Below are positions 24,979-34,047 of a DNA stretch of 64,000 nt, piece by piece (the first letter of the stretch is position 1; every line of letters begins with the position of its first letter). The translations under genes and the position numbers were made by a program. Origin of the DNA: Streptomyces sp. NBC_01431 (GTDB taxonomy: Bacteria > Actinomycetota > Actinomycetes > Streptomycetales > Streptomycetaceae). The stretch spans positions 3,658,001-3,722,000 of the forward strand of contig NZ_CP109496.1 in assembly GCF_036231355.1 (NCBI RefSeq), given 5' to 3'. Below the pieces are notes generated by a model that was not told the DNA's origin, did no database searches, and saw only the letters and a program-made list of their open reading frames with translations.

Positions 24979-27396
24979 ATGACGCAGCGCGCCAACATCG
25001 ACGCCGGGGCGGAACTCGACCCCGTCCATCCCGTGAAGCTCCCCCAACCGGCGGGGCGCGCGGGGGGACTGACGACGGCCGAGGTCGCCAAGCGGGTGGC
25101 GCGCGGCGAGGTCAACGACGTACCCGTCCGCAGCAGCCGCTCCACCGCGGAGATCGTCCGCGGCAACGTCTTCACCCGCTTCAACGCGATCATCGGCGTG
25201 CTCTGGGCGATCATGCTCGTGGTGGCGCCGATCCAGGACAGCCTCTTCGGCTTCGTGATCATCGCGAACACCGGCATCGGCATCATCCAGGAGATGCGAG
25301 CCAAGAAGACCCTGGACGGCCTCGCGGTGATCGGCGAGGCCAGGCCCACCGTGCGGCGCGACGGCCGGGCCGCCGAGATCTCCACCTCCGAGATCGTGCT
25401 CGGCGACGTCATCGAACTCGGGCCCGGCGACAAGATCGTGGTGGACGGTGAGGCCGTCGAGGCGGACGGCCTGGAGGTGGACGAGTCCCTGCTGACCGGC
25501 GAGGCCGATCCGGTCCTCAAGAAGCCCGGCGACAAGATGATGTCGGGCGCCTTCGTGGTCGCGGGCGGCGGCGCGTTCACCGCCACCAGGGTCGGCCGCG
25601 AGGCGTACGCGGCTCAACTGGCCGAGGAGGCCAGCCGGTTCACCCTCGTCCACTCCGAGCTGCGCAGCGGCATCTCCACCATCCTCAAGTACGTCACGTG
25701 GATGATGATCCCCACCGCCCTGGGCCTGGTCATCAGCCAGCTCGTGGTGAAGGACAACAACGTCCAGGACTCCATCGCCCGCACCGTGGGCGGCATCGTC
25801 CCGATGATCCCCGAGGGCCTGGTCCTGCTCACCTCGGTCGCCTTCGCGATCGGCGTCATCCGCCTGGGCCGCAAGCAGTGCCTGGTCCAGGAACTCCCCG
25901 CCATCGAAGGCCTGGCCCGCGTCGACGTGGTGTGCCTCGACAAGACGGGCACGCTCACCGAGGGCGGCATGGACGTCACCGAGCTCCGCCCGCTGAACGG
26001 CTCGGACGAGGCGTACGTACGCAAGGTGCTCGGCGCGCTCGGCGAGTCCGACCCCCGGCCCAACGCCTCCCTCCAGGCGATCATCGACGCCTACCCCGAC
26101 AGCGAGGTGTGGCGCTGCACCGAGTCGCTGCCGTTCTCCTCGACCCGCAAGTACAGCGGCGCCGCGTTCAGTGAGGGCGACGGCGAGAACAGCACCTGGC
26201 TGCTTGGCGCGCCGGACGTGCTGCTGAAGCCGGGCGACCCGGTGCTGACCGAGATCGACACCCTCAACGAGAAGGGCCTGCGCGTCCTGCTCCTGGCCGG
26301 CTCCTCGCGCGAACTCGACGACCCGGCCATCGCCTCCGACACCAGGCCCACCGCGCTGGTCGTCCTCGAACAAAGGCTGCGGCCCGACGCCGCCGACACT
26401 CTGCGCTACTTCGAGGAGCAGAACGTCAAGGCCAAGGTCATCTCCGGCGACAACGCGGTGTCCGTCGGCGCGGTCGCCGCGAAGCTCGGCCTGCCCGGCG
26501 CGGCCAACACCTTCGACGCCCGCCAACTCCCCACCGACCAGGCCGAGATGGCCGATGCCCTCGACGCCAACGCGGTCTTCGGCCGGGTCACCCCGCAGCA
26601 GAAGCGCGACATGGTCGCCGCCCTCCAGTCCCGCGGCCACACCGTCGCGATGACGGGCGACGGCGTCAACGACGTCCTCGCCCTCAAGGACGCCGACATC
26701 GGCGTGAGCATGGGCTCCGGCTCGGAGGCGACGCGGGCCGTGGCCCAGATCGTGCTGCTGAACAACAGCTTCTCGACGCTGCCTTCGGTGGTGGCGGAGG
26801 GCCGCCGGGTGATCGGCAACATCACGCGGGTGGCGACGCTGTTCCTGACGAAGACGGTGTACTCGGTCCTGCTGGCGGTCCTGGTGGTCTGCTCCCAGGT
26901 CGAGTACCCCTTCCTGCCAAGGCACTTGACCCTTCTCTCCACCTTCACCATCGGCATCCCGGCGTTCTTCCTCGCGCTCGCCCCCAACAAGGAGCGCGCC
27001 AAACCGCACTTCGTGCGCAGGGTGATGCGGTACGCGATCCCCAGCGGGGTCATCGCGGGGGTGGCCACGTTCGTGACGTACCTCATCGCGCGGGCGTACT
27101 ACTCGGGACCGGGCGAGCTGGACGCGGAGACCAGCGTCACCACGCTGACCCTCTTCCTGGTCTCGATGTGGGTCCTGGCGATCATCGCGCGGCCCTACAC
27201 GTGGTGGCGCGTCGCCCTGGTGGTGTCGATGGGCGTGGCGTTCCTGCTGGTGCTCGCGGTGCCGTGGTTGCAGCACTTCTTCGCGTTGAAGCTGGTGGGG
27301 GCGGTGCTGCCGTGGACTGCCGTCGGCATCGCGGTGGTGGCGTCCGCCCTGCTGGAACTGACCTGGCGCTGGGTGACCCGCCGCTGGCCGGACTAG
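24979..27396 (+). CDS. P-type cation-transporting ATPase (HAD-IC, PEGL type)
   Basis: 805 aa. The phosphorylated aspartate is D321 in D-K-T-G-T-L-T, the actuator motif reads L-T-G-E-A, and the hinge is T-G-D-G-V-N-D-V-L-A-L-K-D-A-D near 555-570. TM4 carries P-M-I-P-E-G-L, as in type II (Ca/Mg/Na) pumps, and there is no CPx motif or N-terminal metal-binding domain, so it is not a heavy-metal exporter. A further block of about six spans closes the protein. The TGEA in place of the usual TGES keeps the essential Glu. Ion specificity is unknown. Confidence 0.92.
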   Translation: MTQRANIDAGAELDPVHPVKLPQPAGRAGGLTTAEVAKRVARGEVNDVPVRSSRSTAEIVRGNVFTRFNAIIGVLWAIMLVVAPIQDSLFGFVIIANTGIGIIQEMRAKKTLDGLAVIGEARPTVRRDGRAAEISTSEIVLGDVIELGPGDKIVVDGEAVEADGLEVDESLLTGEADPVLKKPGDKMMSGAFVVAGGGAFTATRVGREAYAAQLAEEASRFTLVHSELRSGISTILKYVTWMMIPTALGLVISQLVVKDNNVQDSIARTVGGIVPMIPEGLVLLTSVAFAIGVIRLGRKQCLVQELPAIEGLARVDVVCLDKTGTLTEGGMDVTELRPLNGSDEAYVRKVLGALGESDPRPNASLQAIIDAYPDSEVWRCTESLPFSSTRKYSGAAFSEGDGENSTWLLGAPDVLLKPGDPVLTEIDTLNEKGLRVLLLAGSSRELDDPAIASDTRPTALVVLEQRLRPDAADTLRYFEEQNVKAKVISGDNAVSVGAVAAKLGLPGAANTFDARQLPTDQAEMADALDANAVFGRVTPQQKRDMVAALQSRGHTVAMTGDGVNDVLALKDADIGVSMGSGSEATRAVAQIVLLNNSFSTLPSVVAEGRRVIGNITRVATLFLTKTVYSVLLAVLVVCSQVEYPFLPRHLTLLSTFTIGIPAFFLALAPNKERAKPHFVRRVMRYAIPSGVIAGVATFVTYLIARAYYSGPGELDAETSVTTLTLFLVSMWVLAIIARPYTWWRVALVVSMGVAFLLVLAVPWLQHFFALKLVGAVLPWTAVGIAVVASALLELTWRWVTRRWPD

Positions 27397-27404
27397 ACAG
27401 GGAA

Positions 27405-30400
27405 CTAGTCGAACCAGCGGTCCCTGGCCAACTCCTCCGTCCGTGACGGGTCCTCCAGGAGCGCCGCCACCTCGAAGCGGCGGGGCCACTGGCCGGCGGC
27501 CCAGGCCAGGCCCGCCGCGACGCCCTCCAGGGTCGCCGCGTGGACCGTGCCGTCGACCGGCCGGCGCCAGTCCAGTTCCGTCCCGCCCGCCATCAGCGAC
27601 TCGTGCTCGACGTACGTCGAAGGCGTGGCCGCGCCGAGCAGCGCCCGTACCGAATCCGGCACCGCACGCTCGACCCCCGCCGTCGTCACCTCGGCGTCCG
27701 CGGACTCGCTCAGCCGCCCCACCTGAAGCAGCTCCGCGAGTTCGCCCGCCCGCGCCGGGGCGACCGGCAGCAGGGCCGCGCCGCCCGCCAGCGGCAGCAG
27801 GTCGGGGGCGTCCGCGACCATCGCGTCGGCCGCGTCGACCACCCGGACCTCGCCGTCCACCACGGCCCGCAGCTCGTCGGGCAGCGTGACCTGATCGGGG
27901 TCGAGGTCCGCCAACGCCGTGTACAGGGCATGGAGTTGGGAAGCCGGCACCGGACGGTCCTCGTCGGCCAGGCGGCCCAACAGCTCCGCCGCGCCGCCCG
28001 GTTCGTCCAGGAGCACCGCCACCGAGGTCCGCACCCCGAGCGCCCGCAGGACCTGGGCGTCCTCGAAACCGGTCGCGTCCGCGGACTCGTACAGACCGGC
28101 GAGCAGCGGGTCGGAGCCCGCCGCGCGCAGACCGGCGGGGCGCCGGCCGCCGAGCACCGGGTGATCGCGCAGCCACCACGCGGTGTAGGGGCGTACGGAC
28201 TCGGTCGTGCCGTCGGGCAGCAGCACCCGCACTGGCTGGATCAGGGCGTCCCGCAGCGGCGGCTGGGCGAGCAGGGCGAGCGCCTGCGGCCAGGCGTCGT
28301 CGTCCACCAAATCGAGATCGCGTACGGCGACGATCTCGGTGGCGACCGGCGGGACCGGAGAGTCCGGCAGCCGGTCGAGGACGTCCTCGCACCAGACGTC
28401 CACGGCGTCGAGCAGCCCCGCGTCGTCGGGTTCGGCGAAGTCGCCGTCACGGGGCTCCAGTTCGTCAGGATCGAGGACGACATCGGTGGCGCGCACCAGG
28501 GCGAAGGTGGCGAGCACCCCGCACGCGGTGAGCGGCTGTTCGCCCCAACGTCCCGCCAACTCCCGTTCCACTTCGGCGAGTTCACCCTCCCGAATGACCG
28601 CGGCGAAGGCCGACCCGGGCAGGACCAGCTCCCCCGCCGGGGCGAGTTCACCGTCCTCGTCGGGCAGCGCGAGCGCGCCGAGCCAGGGTTCGTCACCGGG
28701 GGCGAGGTTGGCGTCGCGCACCAACGCCAGGACGGTGTCGGCGAGTTCGTCGGCGTCGAGGGCGTCCTCGTCCCAGACCTCCCCGGCGTCGAGGGATCCG
28801 GCGACCGCGGCCCGCACCTGAGGAGTCGTCAGGACGGCGCGCGGGGTGGCGGGCAGCGCGCCCAGCTTTTCGAGCAGAGGGTGCGCGGCGTCCGCGTGGG
28901 CGACCTTCAGGCCGAGGCGGCCGAGGTCACGCGGCGTGTCGGCGAACGGCAGCAGGACCTGCCGGGGGCCGATGGCGGTACGGCCGCCCGCGAGCGGCAC
29001 CGGGAGGCCGGACAGCCGGTCGGGGTCCACCCCGGCGAGCGTGTCGTAGAGCCGGTACCACCACTCGGGGGCGCGTTCAGCCCCGGCGATGCGCTCGATG
29101 GCGTCGCCGAGCTGGAGCCGTCCGACCTCCAACGCCCTTAGTTCCGGGCGTCGTTCGAGACCGGCCGGGAGCAGGGTGGGCAGCACTTCGGCGAGGACGC
29201 GCACCGTGTCGGCGCCCGCGCCCTCTACGACCTCCGCCTCGAACGGGCGCAGCGCGAGGAGTTCCTCGGTGGGCGCGGCGGGCGCGAGGAACGCGGTGCG
29301 GGGCAGGCGTTCCAGGACAGCCGCGCGCAGGGCGCCGTCCAGCGCGCCCCGGCCGAGCGGCCCCGGCACCAGGTCGAGCGTGCCGGTCGTCACCGGCGCC
29401 CATCCACCGAGTAGTTCGGCGTACACGTCGGCCGCGCGCTGCACCAGGAAGTCGGTGAGCGGGCCGGGCGCGGGGTGGCGGCGAGCGGTGTCGAGCGGGA
29501 ACGACGCGATCAGCAGCGCCGGTACGCCCAGCGGCTCGTCGGTGGGGGTCGGCGCGTGGACGACGGCTGCGGTACGGGGCCGCTCGGGCGCGCCCTCGTC
29601 GTCCACCGGGACCGCCCACGTCACCGTCCAGTGCGGCCGCAGCCGCTCCTCGACGGGGCGGTCGGCGAGCAGCTCCTTGCCGATCGGCCCGTGATGGCTG
29701 ACGGTCCGCCAGCGGTGGACGGTCCCGTCGCGGCTGTCGTCGATGTGCACGTACGCGTCGTGCACAGATCGCGTCAACACCCGTGTGGAGTCCGGGGTTT
29801 CGACCACGATCTCGGTCAGTCCGGGCAGTGTGAGGAGCAGCGCGTCATCGATGCCGTCGAGGAGGCGGCGCACCAGATCCTCCGCGGTGCCGTCGCGCAG
29901 CGGCAGCACCACGACGGTGTCGTAGCCGTCCGGTGCGGCGCCCTCGGCGGGCAGCGGCAGCCGCAGCAGCGGTACGTGTCCGTCGCGGCGGCGCAGCTCG
30001 TCGCCGAGGCCGGGGCTGGCCTGGGCGGCGTCGGCGGCCAGCTCGCGGGCCTCGGCGAGCGACCAGCGCACGCCCCCGGTGCGGCCCACCACGGCGGGCT
30101 CGTCGCTGACGGCGAGCACCGCGGCGAACCCGACGCCGAAGCGTCCGACGGCCGCGTCGGTGTCGGCGCGCTTGGCCGAGGCGCGCAGGGTGGACAGCGA
30201 CTCGACGCCGGCGGCGTCCAGGGGGGCGCCGGTGTTCGCGGCGGCGAGCACGGCCGGGGTGTCGTGGTCGGCGGCGTGCAGGGTGAGCCGCAGCCGGCCG
30301 GTGGTGCGGGCGCGGGCGGCGGCGTCGGCGGCGTTCTGGGCCAGCTCGACGACGAGGCGGTCTCGGTAGCCGCCGAGAGCGAGGTCCTCCTCGGCGTTGG

Positions 30401-30512
30401 CGTCCTCGCGGAACCTGGCCGGGCCCCCGCCCCAGGCGTTCAGCACCCCGCGGCGCAGCCGTGCCGTGCCGAAGGGGTCGGCCCCTTCGGCCGCCATCGC
30501 CTTGACGATCAC
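27405..30512 (-). CDS. Sacsin/Hsp90-like GHKL ATPase protein
   Basis: 1035 aa. The first 200 residues form an Hsp90/sacsin-type GHKL domain: N box E56-L-A-Q-N60-A-A-D63, a following A-N-T-G-A-P strand-turn (about 92-97), and the glycine-rich G-R-F-G-V-G-F at 123-129. The remaining 800 residues are acidic, Leu/Ala/Val-rich and have no domain I recognise; they may be a repeat scaffold. It lies downstream of the DUF3027 gene on the same strand. Start GTG 30512 is chosen for its GGAG 8 nt upstream; ATG 30497 is possible. A chaperone-like or signalling role is an inference. Confidence 0.82.
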   Translation of the reverse strand: MIVKAMAAEGADPFGTARLRRGVLNAWGGGPARFREDANAEEDLALGGYRDRLVVELAQNAADAAARARTTGRLRLTLHAADHDTPAVLAAANTGAPLDAAGVESLSTLRASAKRADTDAAVGRFGVGFAAVLAVSDEPAVVGRTGGVRWSLAEARELAADAAQASPGLGDELRRRDGHVPLLRLPLPAEGAAPDGYDTVVVLPLRDGTAEDLVRRLLDGIDDALLLTLPGLTEIVVETPDSTRVLTRSVHDAYVHIDDSRDGTVHRWRTVSHHGPIGKELLADRPVEERLRPHWTVTWAVPVDDEGAPERPRTAAVVHAPTPTDEPLGVPALLIASFPLDTARRHPAPGPLTDFLVQRAADVYAELLGGWAPVTTGTLDLVPGPLGRGALDGALRAAVLERLPRTAFLAPAAPTEELLALRPFEAEVVEGAGADTVRVLAEVLPTLLPAGLERRPELRALEVGRLQLGDAIERIAGAERAPEWWYRLYDTLAGVDPDRLSGLPVPLAGGRTAIGPRQVLLPFADTPRDLGRLGLKVAHADAAHPLLEKLGALPATPRAVLTTPQVRAAVAGSLDAGEVWDEDALDADELADTVLALVRDANLAPGDEPWLGALALPDEDGELAPAGELVLPGSAFAAVIREGELAEVERELAGRWGEQPLTACGVLATFALVRATDVVLDPDELEPRDGDFAEPDDAGLLDAVDVWCEDVLDRLPDSPVPPVATEIVAVRDLDLVDDDAWPQALALLAQPPLRDALIQPVRVLLPDGTTESVRPYTAWWLRDHPVLGGRRPAGLRAAGSDPLLAGLYESADATGFEDAQVLRALGVRTSVAVLLDEPGGAAELLGRLADEDRPVPASQLHALYTALADLDPDQVTLPDELRAVVDGEVRVVDAADAMVADAPDLLPLAGGAALLPVAPARAGELAELLQVGRLSESADAEVTTAGVERAVPDSVRALLGAATPSTYVEHESLMAGGTELDWRRPVDGTVHAATLEGVAAGLAWAAGQWPRRFEVAALLEDPSRTEELARDRWFD

Positions 30513-30855
30513 GCCGTACTCCGCTCTGTCCGTCCCGGTGGTGCCGGGAAGTGGATGCGGCCCGAAGGTACCGCGCGGGCCACGAGACCTTGAATTCCCC
30601 CACCCCGCCCCTCCCCGATTCCAGAGATTCCACCCCGCCCTGGTGGGTGGCGCCCAGAAAGGGGCGCGGGGAACTGTGCGACCAGCCACGAACGACCCGC
30701 ACCCGAGCGAACAGCCCCCGGCCGGAGCAAAGCCCCGGAGGGACACCGGTGGCGCAGCCCCGAAAAGGGCGCGGGGAACTGCGCGACCGGCCACAAACGA
30801 CCCGCACCGGGGCGAACGGCCCGCCGGGGTTCGAGGGGCGCAGCCCCTCAGGGGG
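30513..30855. repeat. Intergenic repeat region A (two copies of the GGGGCGCGGGGAACTG repeat)
   Basis: 343 bp between the sacsin-like and DUF3027 genes. Copies start at 30661 and 30767, each reading (G)GGGCGCGGGGAACTG followed by a conserved GCGACC-GCCAC-AACGACCCGCACC block of about 43 bp. The core can fold through its CGCG arms. A GAGGGGC/GCCCCTC hairpin ends the region. No gene is seen in it. Confidence 0.75.
30833..30849 (-). terminator. Hairpin just after the DUF3027 stop codon
   Basis: GAGGGGC (30833-30839) and GCCCCTC (30843-30849) pair around GCA, 7 bp downstream of the DUF3027 stop at 30856. This motif recurs in region C and belongs to a second repeat type. Confidence 0.5.
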
Positions 30856-31764
30856 CTACGAGTGGCCCAGGTCGTCAGACCCCGCGTCCGTCGCCTCCGA
30901 CACAGACCCCTCGTCCCGCACGGGATGCAGCGGGAACGGATCCGGCGCGACCGAGTCCAGGACGGGCGGGGCCGGCCGCGGCGGCTTCGGCATGACCGCC
31001 GCCTCGGAGTGCCCACCGCACCCGTAGTCCAGCGCCACGACGTGCCCGTCCGCCGGACCGAATTCGTTGGCGCAGATACCGAAGGCCTGCGACAGGGACC
31101 CCGCGATGGGGACCAGGAACGCGCAGGACACGCAGGACGCCGGCGCCGCCTGCGCCATCGCGGTCTTGCCGCCGAAGGATTCCTCCCAGCGGTCGGCCGC
31201 CGCGTGCAGCCCGTACCGCGACAGGATCCGCGCCCGTCGCATGCCGAGTTCTTCGGCGACGGCCGCGATGGAGCCGCGGGTGGTCGTCGCCGGGGCCACC
31301 AGTTCGGCGTCCTCCGCCTCGACCCGCTCGGCCAGCTCCTCGGAGACCGCGGAGTTCGGCGGCGGGGCGTCCTCGCCGGAGTAACCGGGCTCCAGGCGCA
31401 GATCGTCGGCCTCGGTGGGCAGCAGGTCGCCGGGGCCCATGTCACCGGGGCGCAGTCGCTCGCTCCACGGCACCCACTCGGGTGCCTGGAGGGCGTCCGG
31501 TCCGGGCAGCAGGACCGTCTCGTCCAGGGTGATCAGCTTGGCGCGGGAGGCCCGGGTGACGGTCACCGCCCAGCGCCAGCCCCGGTAGCCCAGTTCCATG
31601 CACTCGAAGAAGTGCGTGACGACCCGGTCGCCCTCCGAAACCAGGGCCACATGCTCGCCGACCACACCGGGCGCGGCGGCTTCCTCCGCCGCCTCGCGGG
31701 CTAGGTCGACCGCCTCGGCGCACAGGCGGTCAGGGGTACGGCTTCGCGTCGTCGCAGCACTCAC
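30856..31764 (-). CDS. DUF3027 domain protein
   Basis: 302 aa, actinobacterial DUF3027 family. The N-terminal half holds E-C-M-E-L-G-Y-R-G-W-R-W-A-V-T-V and P-G-P-D-A-L-Q-A-P-E-W-V-P-W-S-E-R-L-R-P-G-D, a near-invariant pattern for the family. A middle helix (G-M-R-R-A-R-I-L-S-R-Y-G) is followed by a Cys cluster C-V-S-C plus later Cys residues that look like a zinc site. Function unknown. GTG 31764 lies behind GGAGAG with a 12-nt gap. The sacsin-like gene follows about 340 bp downstream. Confidence 0.9.
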   Translation of the reverse strand: MSAATTRSRTPDRLCAEAVDLAREAAEEAAAPGVVGEHVALVSEGDRVVTHFFECMELGYRGWRWAVTVTRASRAKLITLDETVLLPGPDALQAPEWVPWSERLRPGDMGPGDLLPTEADDLRLEPGYSGEDAPPPNSAVSEELAERVEAEDAELVAPATTTRGSIAAVAEELGMRRARILSRYGLHAAADRWEESFGGKTAMAQAAPASCVSCAFLVPIAGSLSQAFGICANEFGPADGHVVALDYGCGGHSEAAVMPKPPRPAPPVLDSVAPDPFPLHPVRDEGSVSEATDAGSDDLGHS

Positions 31765-32099
31765 AGGTCTCGCTTCTCTCCTACGCCGTCTCACGGGTGC
31801 GCCGGGGAGCCGAATCCGTACGGGTGGCGGGCGGAGCGGACCAGGGGGCCGCGTCAACGTCCGCGCCCGAGCGATCAACTGCCCAGCAGCTGTCCAGTTC
31901 TCTGGCCGGGGGACCCCTGTGCTCGTGACGAGCTCGGGGGCGCACCTTCTGCAATCCATTCTGCGGGATCGCGGGAAGGCGCGCGGCCATGGGCAGCCGC
32001 GGGCGGCGCGCCTGTCACGCTACCCCCTTCGTGGCCCCCGGCCCACCTGCACGTCCGAATCCCGGTTCGGGTCGGACGGGCTTGGGGCACTATGACGGG
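31765..32099. other. Divergent intergenic region (DUF3027 / MFS)
   Basis: 335 bp with no supported gene. It must hold both promoters: CACTAT (32088-32093) sits 6 nt before GTG 32100 and could be a leaderless -10 box. A 13-bp palindrome GCTCGT-G-ACGAGC occurs at 31921-31933. Confidence 0.5.
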
Positions 32100-33455
32100 G
32101 TGACAACCGCAAGGTCGTCGGGGTCGCCGGACGGGCCGGGCCGCCTGCGCAGGGCGGGCCGGGCGGTCGGTCGCGCCCTGCATCTGCCCTTCACGGGCAC
32201 GGCCCGATCGATCAGAAAAGCCACACACGCCCACGGCGCCGGTGAGTCGGGGCTCGGCAAACTGATCGAGCTGCACGCGGTGAACGGCGCCGGCGACGTC
32301 ATGATCACCGTGGCGCTCGCCTCGACCGTCTTCTTCTCCGTACCGACCGACCAGGCGCGCGGCCGGGTCGCCCTCTACCTCGCCATCACCATGGCGCCGT
32401 TCACTCTCCTGGCGCCCGTCATCGGCCCGTTCCTCGACCGGATGCCGCACGGCCGCCGCGCCGCGATGGCCGGTGCGATGCTCGCCCGCGCCCTGCTGGC
32501 CCTGACCATGTCCGGCGCGGTCGCCACCGGCGGCCTTGAGCTCTACCCGGCGGCGCTCGGGGTGCTGGTCGCGTCGAAGGCGTACGGCGTGGTCCGCAGC
32601 GCCGTGGTGCCGCGACTACTGCCGCCCCGCTTCTCCCTGGTGAAGGCGAATTCGCGGGTCACCCTCGCCGGGCTGCTCGCGACGGGAGCCGCCGCGCCGA
32701 TCGGCGCCGGGCTCTCCCGCATCGGCCCCGAATGGCCGCTCTACGGGGCGTTCTGCGTCTTCACCGGCGGTACGTTCCTGGCCTTCACGCTGCCCCACAA
32801 GGTCGACTCGGCGAAGGGCGAGCACAAGGCGCGGCTCTCCGACCGGGGTGGCCAGAAACCCAGCCTGCGCACGGTCGGCGTGTCCGTCCAGAACGGTCTG
32901 TACGCCAATGCCGCCCTCCGCGCGCTCTCCGGATTCCTGATCTTCTTCCTGGCGTTCCTGCTGCGCGAGTACCCGCTCGCCGGGCAGAGCGCGGCGGTCT
33001 CGCTCGGCATCGTCGGCGTGTCGGCGGGGGTCGGAAACGCGCTGGGCACGGCGGTCGGCTCGCTGCTGCGGGCGCGCGGACCCGAGGTGCTGATCGTGAC
33101 GATGCTGACGATCGCGCTGGGCGTCGCGGTGCTGTCCGCCGCGTTCTTCGGCGGCCCGATGGTGGCCGTGCTCGGCGCGACGGCCGGCTTCACGCAGGCG
33201 CTGGCCAAGCTGGCCCTGGACGCGATGATCCAGCGGGACGTGCCGGAGGAGGTCCGTACGTCCGCCTTCGCCCGCTCCGAGACGCTGCTCCAGATGGCCT
33301 GGGTCCTCGGCGGCGCCATCGGCATCGCGCTCCCGCTCAACGGCGTCCTGGGCATGGTGGTGGCCGCGGGCCTGCTCGCCCTGGGCGCCGCCGTCTCCGT
33401 ACGGCCCCTGCTCGGCGCGGCGCGCCGGGGCACGCCTCACGCGCGGGTGGCCTGA
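32100..33455 (+). CDS. MFS-fold membrane transporter
   Basis: 451 aa with 10-12 membrane segments and a charged N-terminus of about 45 residues. The H-A-V-N-G-A-G-D-V-M-I-T-V-A-L-A segment and the loop P-F-L-D-R-M-P-H-G-R-R (motif A-like) place it in the major facilitator superfamily. A long cytoplasmic loop (about 225-265) joins the halves. Substrate unknown. The divergent neighbour is the DUF3027 gene; an ancestral function in export is likely but not shown. GTG 32100 lacks a ribosome site, consistent with a leaderless message. Confidence 0.85.
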   Translation: MTTARSSGSPDGPGRLRRAGRAVGRALHLPFTGTARSIRKATHAHGAGESGLGKLIELHAVNGAGDVMITVALASTVFFSVPTDQARGRVALYLAITMAPFTLLAPVIGPFLDRMPHGRRAAMAGAMLARALLALTMSGAVATGGLELYPAALGVLVASKAYGVVRSAVVPRLLPPRFSLVKANSRVTLAGLLATGAAAPIGAGLSRIGPEWPLYGAFCVFTGGTFLAFTLPHKVDSAKGEHKARLSDRGGQKPSLRTVGVSVQNGLYANAALRALSGFLIFFLAFLLREYPLAGQSAAVSLGIVGVSAGVGNALGTAVGSLLRARGPEVLIVTMLTIALGVAVLSAAFFGGPMVAVLGATAGFTQALAKLALDAMIQRDVPEEVRTSAFARSETLLQMAWVLGGAIGIALPLNGVLGMVVAAGLLALGAAVSVRPLLGAARRGTPHARVA

Positions 33456-33522
33456 ACAGGCGCGCGCGGCCCGTCCGACACACCACTTCGCACCCCCGCG
33501 CGGCTTGGCTCGGGGCGACCGA

Positions 33523-33535
33523 TAGCCTTCGGCCC
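33523..33535 (+). promoter_or_regulatory. Putative leaderless promoter of the DUF2771 gene
   Basis: TAGCCT (33523-33528) lies 7 nt before ATG 33536, with no ribosome site. Confidence 0.45.
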
Positions 33536-34030
33536 ATGACCGTTGCGTTCACTTCCGGTAGGACCCGCCGGGTCGGCGTCGCACTCGCCGCCGCCTCCGC
33601 CGGACTCCTCGTCCTCTCCGCCTGCGACAAGCCGACGCCTCTCGCGACCGTGACGGTCGGCACGAACTCCGTCAACACCGAGGCCTCCTGCCGCGGCGAC
33701 GGCAAGCCGCTCGCCGAGGACAAGCTCACCAGTTGCCTCAGCGGCGTCAAGAACGCCACGTCGATCGACTACGCGCCCGGCGCGACCCTGCGCCTCGGCG
33801 TCGACCCCAAGGTCGTCGAGAACGGCAGCAAGTGGATCGCGCTGCTCGACGGCAGCCCGATCACCGAGGCGTCCAGCCAGACGTACCGGAGCTTCCCGGG
33901 CGCCGACGTCTTCTCCACCGGCGGGCAGGGCGCCGCGCCGAAGGAGAAGAAGGTCAGCATCGTGCAGGTCGACAAGGACAACAAGCCCGAGTCGGTCTGG
34001 AGCTTCACGCTCAAGCACACCAACTCCTGA
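33536..34030 (+). CDS. DUF2771 lipoprotein
   Basis: 164 aa. The signal peptide ends in lipobox L-S-A-C at 27-30. The mature part keeps the family pattern: V-T-V-G-T-N-S-V-N-T-E-A-S-C, then L-A-E-D-K-L-T-S-C-L, a pair of cysteines that probably form a disulfide. The C-terminus has an alternating strand pattern ending in S-V-W-S-F-T-L-K. It is an actinobacterial cell-surface protein of unknown role. It is followed 17 bp later by mqnB, so the genes may be co-transcribed. Confidence 0.9.
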   Translation: MTVAFTSGRTRRVGVALAAASAGLLVLSACDKPTPLATVTVGTNSVNTEASCRGDGKPLAEDKLTSCLSGVKNATSIDYAPGATLRLGVDPKVVENGSKWIALLDGSPITEASSQTYRSFPGADVFSTGGQGAAPKEKKVSIVQVDKDNKPESVWSFTLKHTNS

Positions 34031-34047
34031 CGACCGGGCTCCGCCTG

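Noticed and set aside
24595..28392. 1265-aa open frame on the minus strand
   Set aside because: It runs antisense to the P-type ATPase gene, has Gly/Arg/His-rich low-complexity composition and no family match by eye.
30513..31445. N-terminal extension of the sacsin-like protein through the repeat region
   Set aside because: The extension translates repeat DNA and antisense DUF3027 sequence; the GTG at 30512 with GGAG explains the start.
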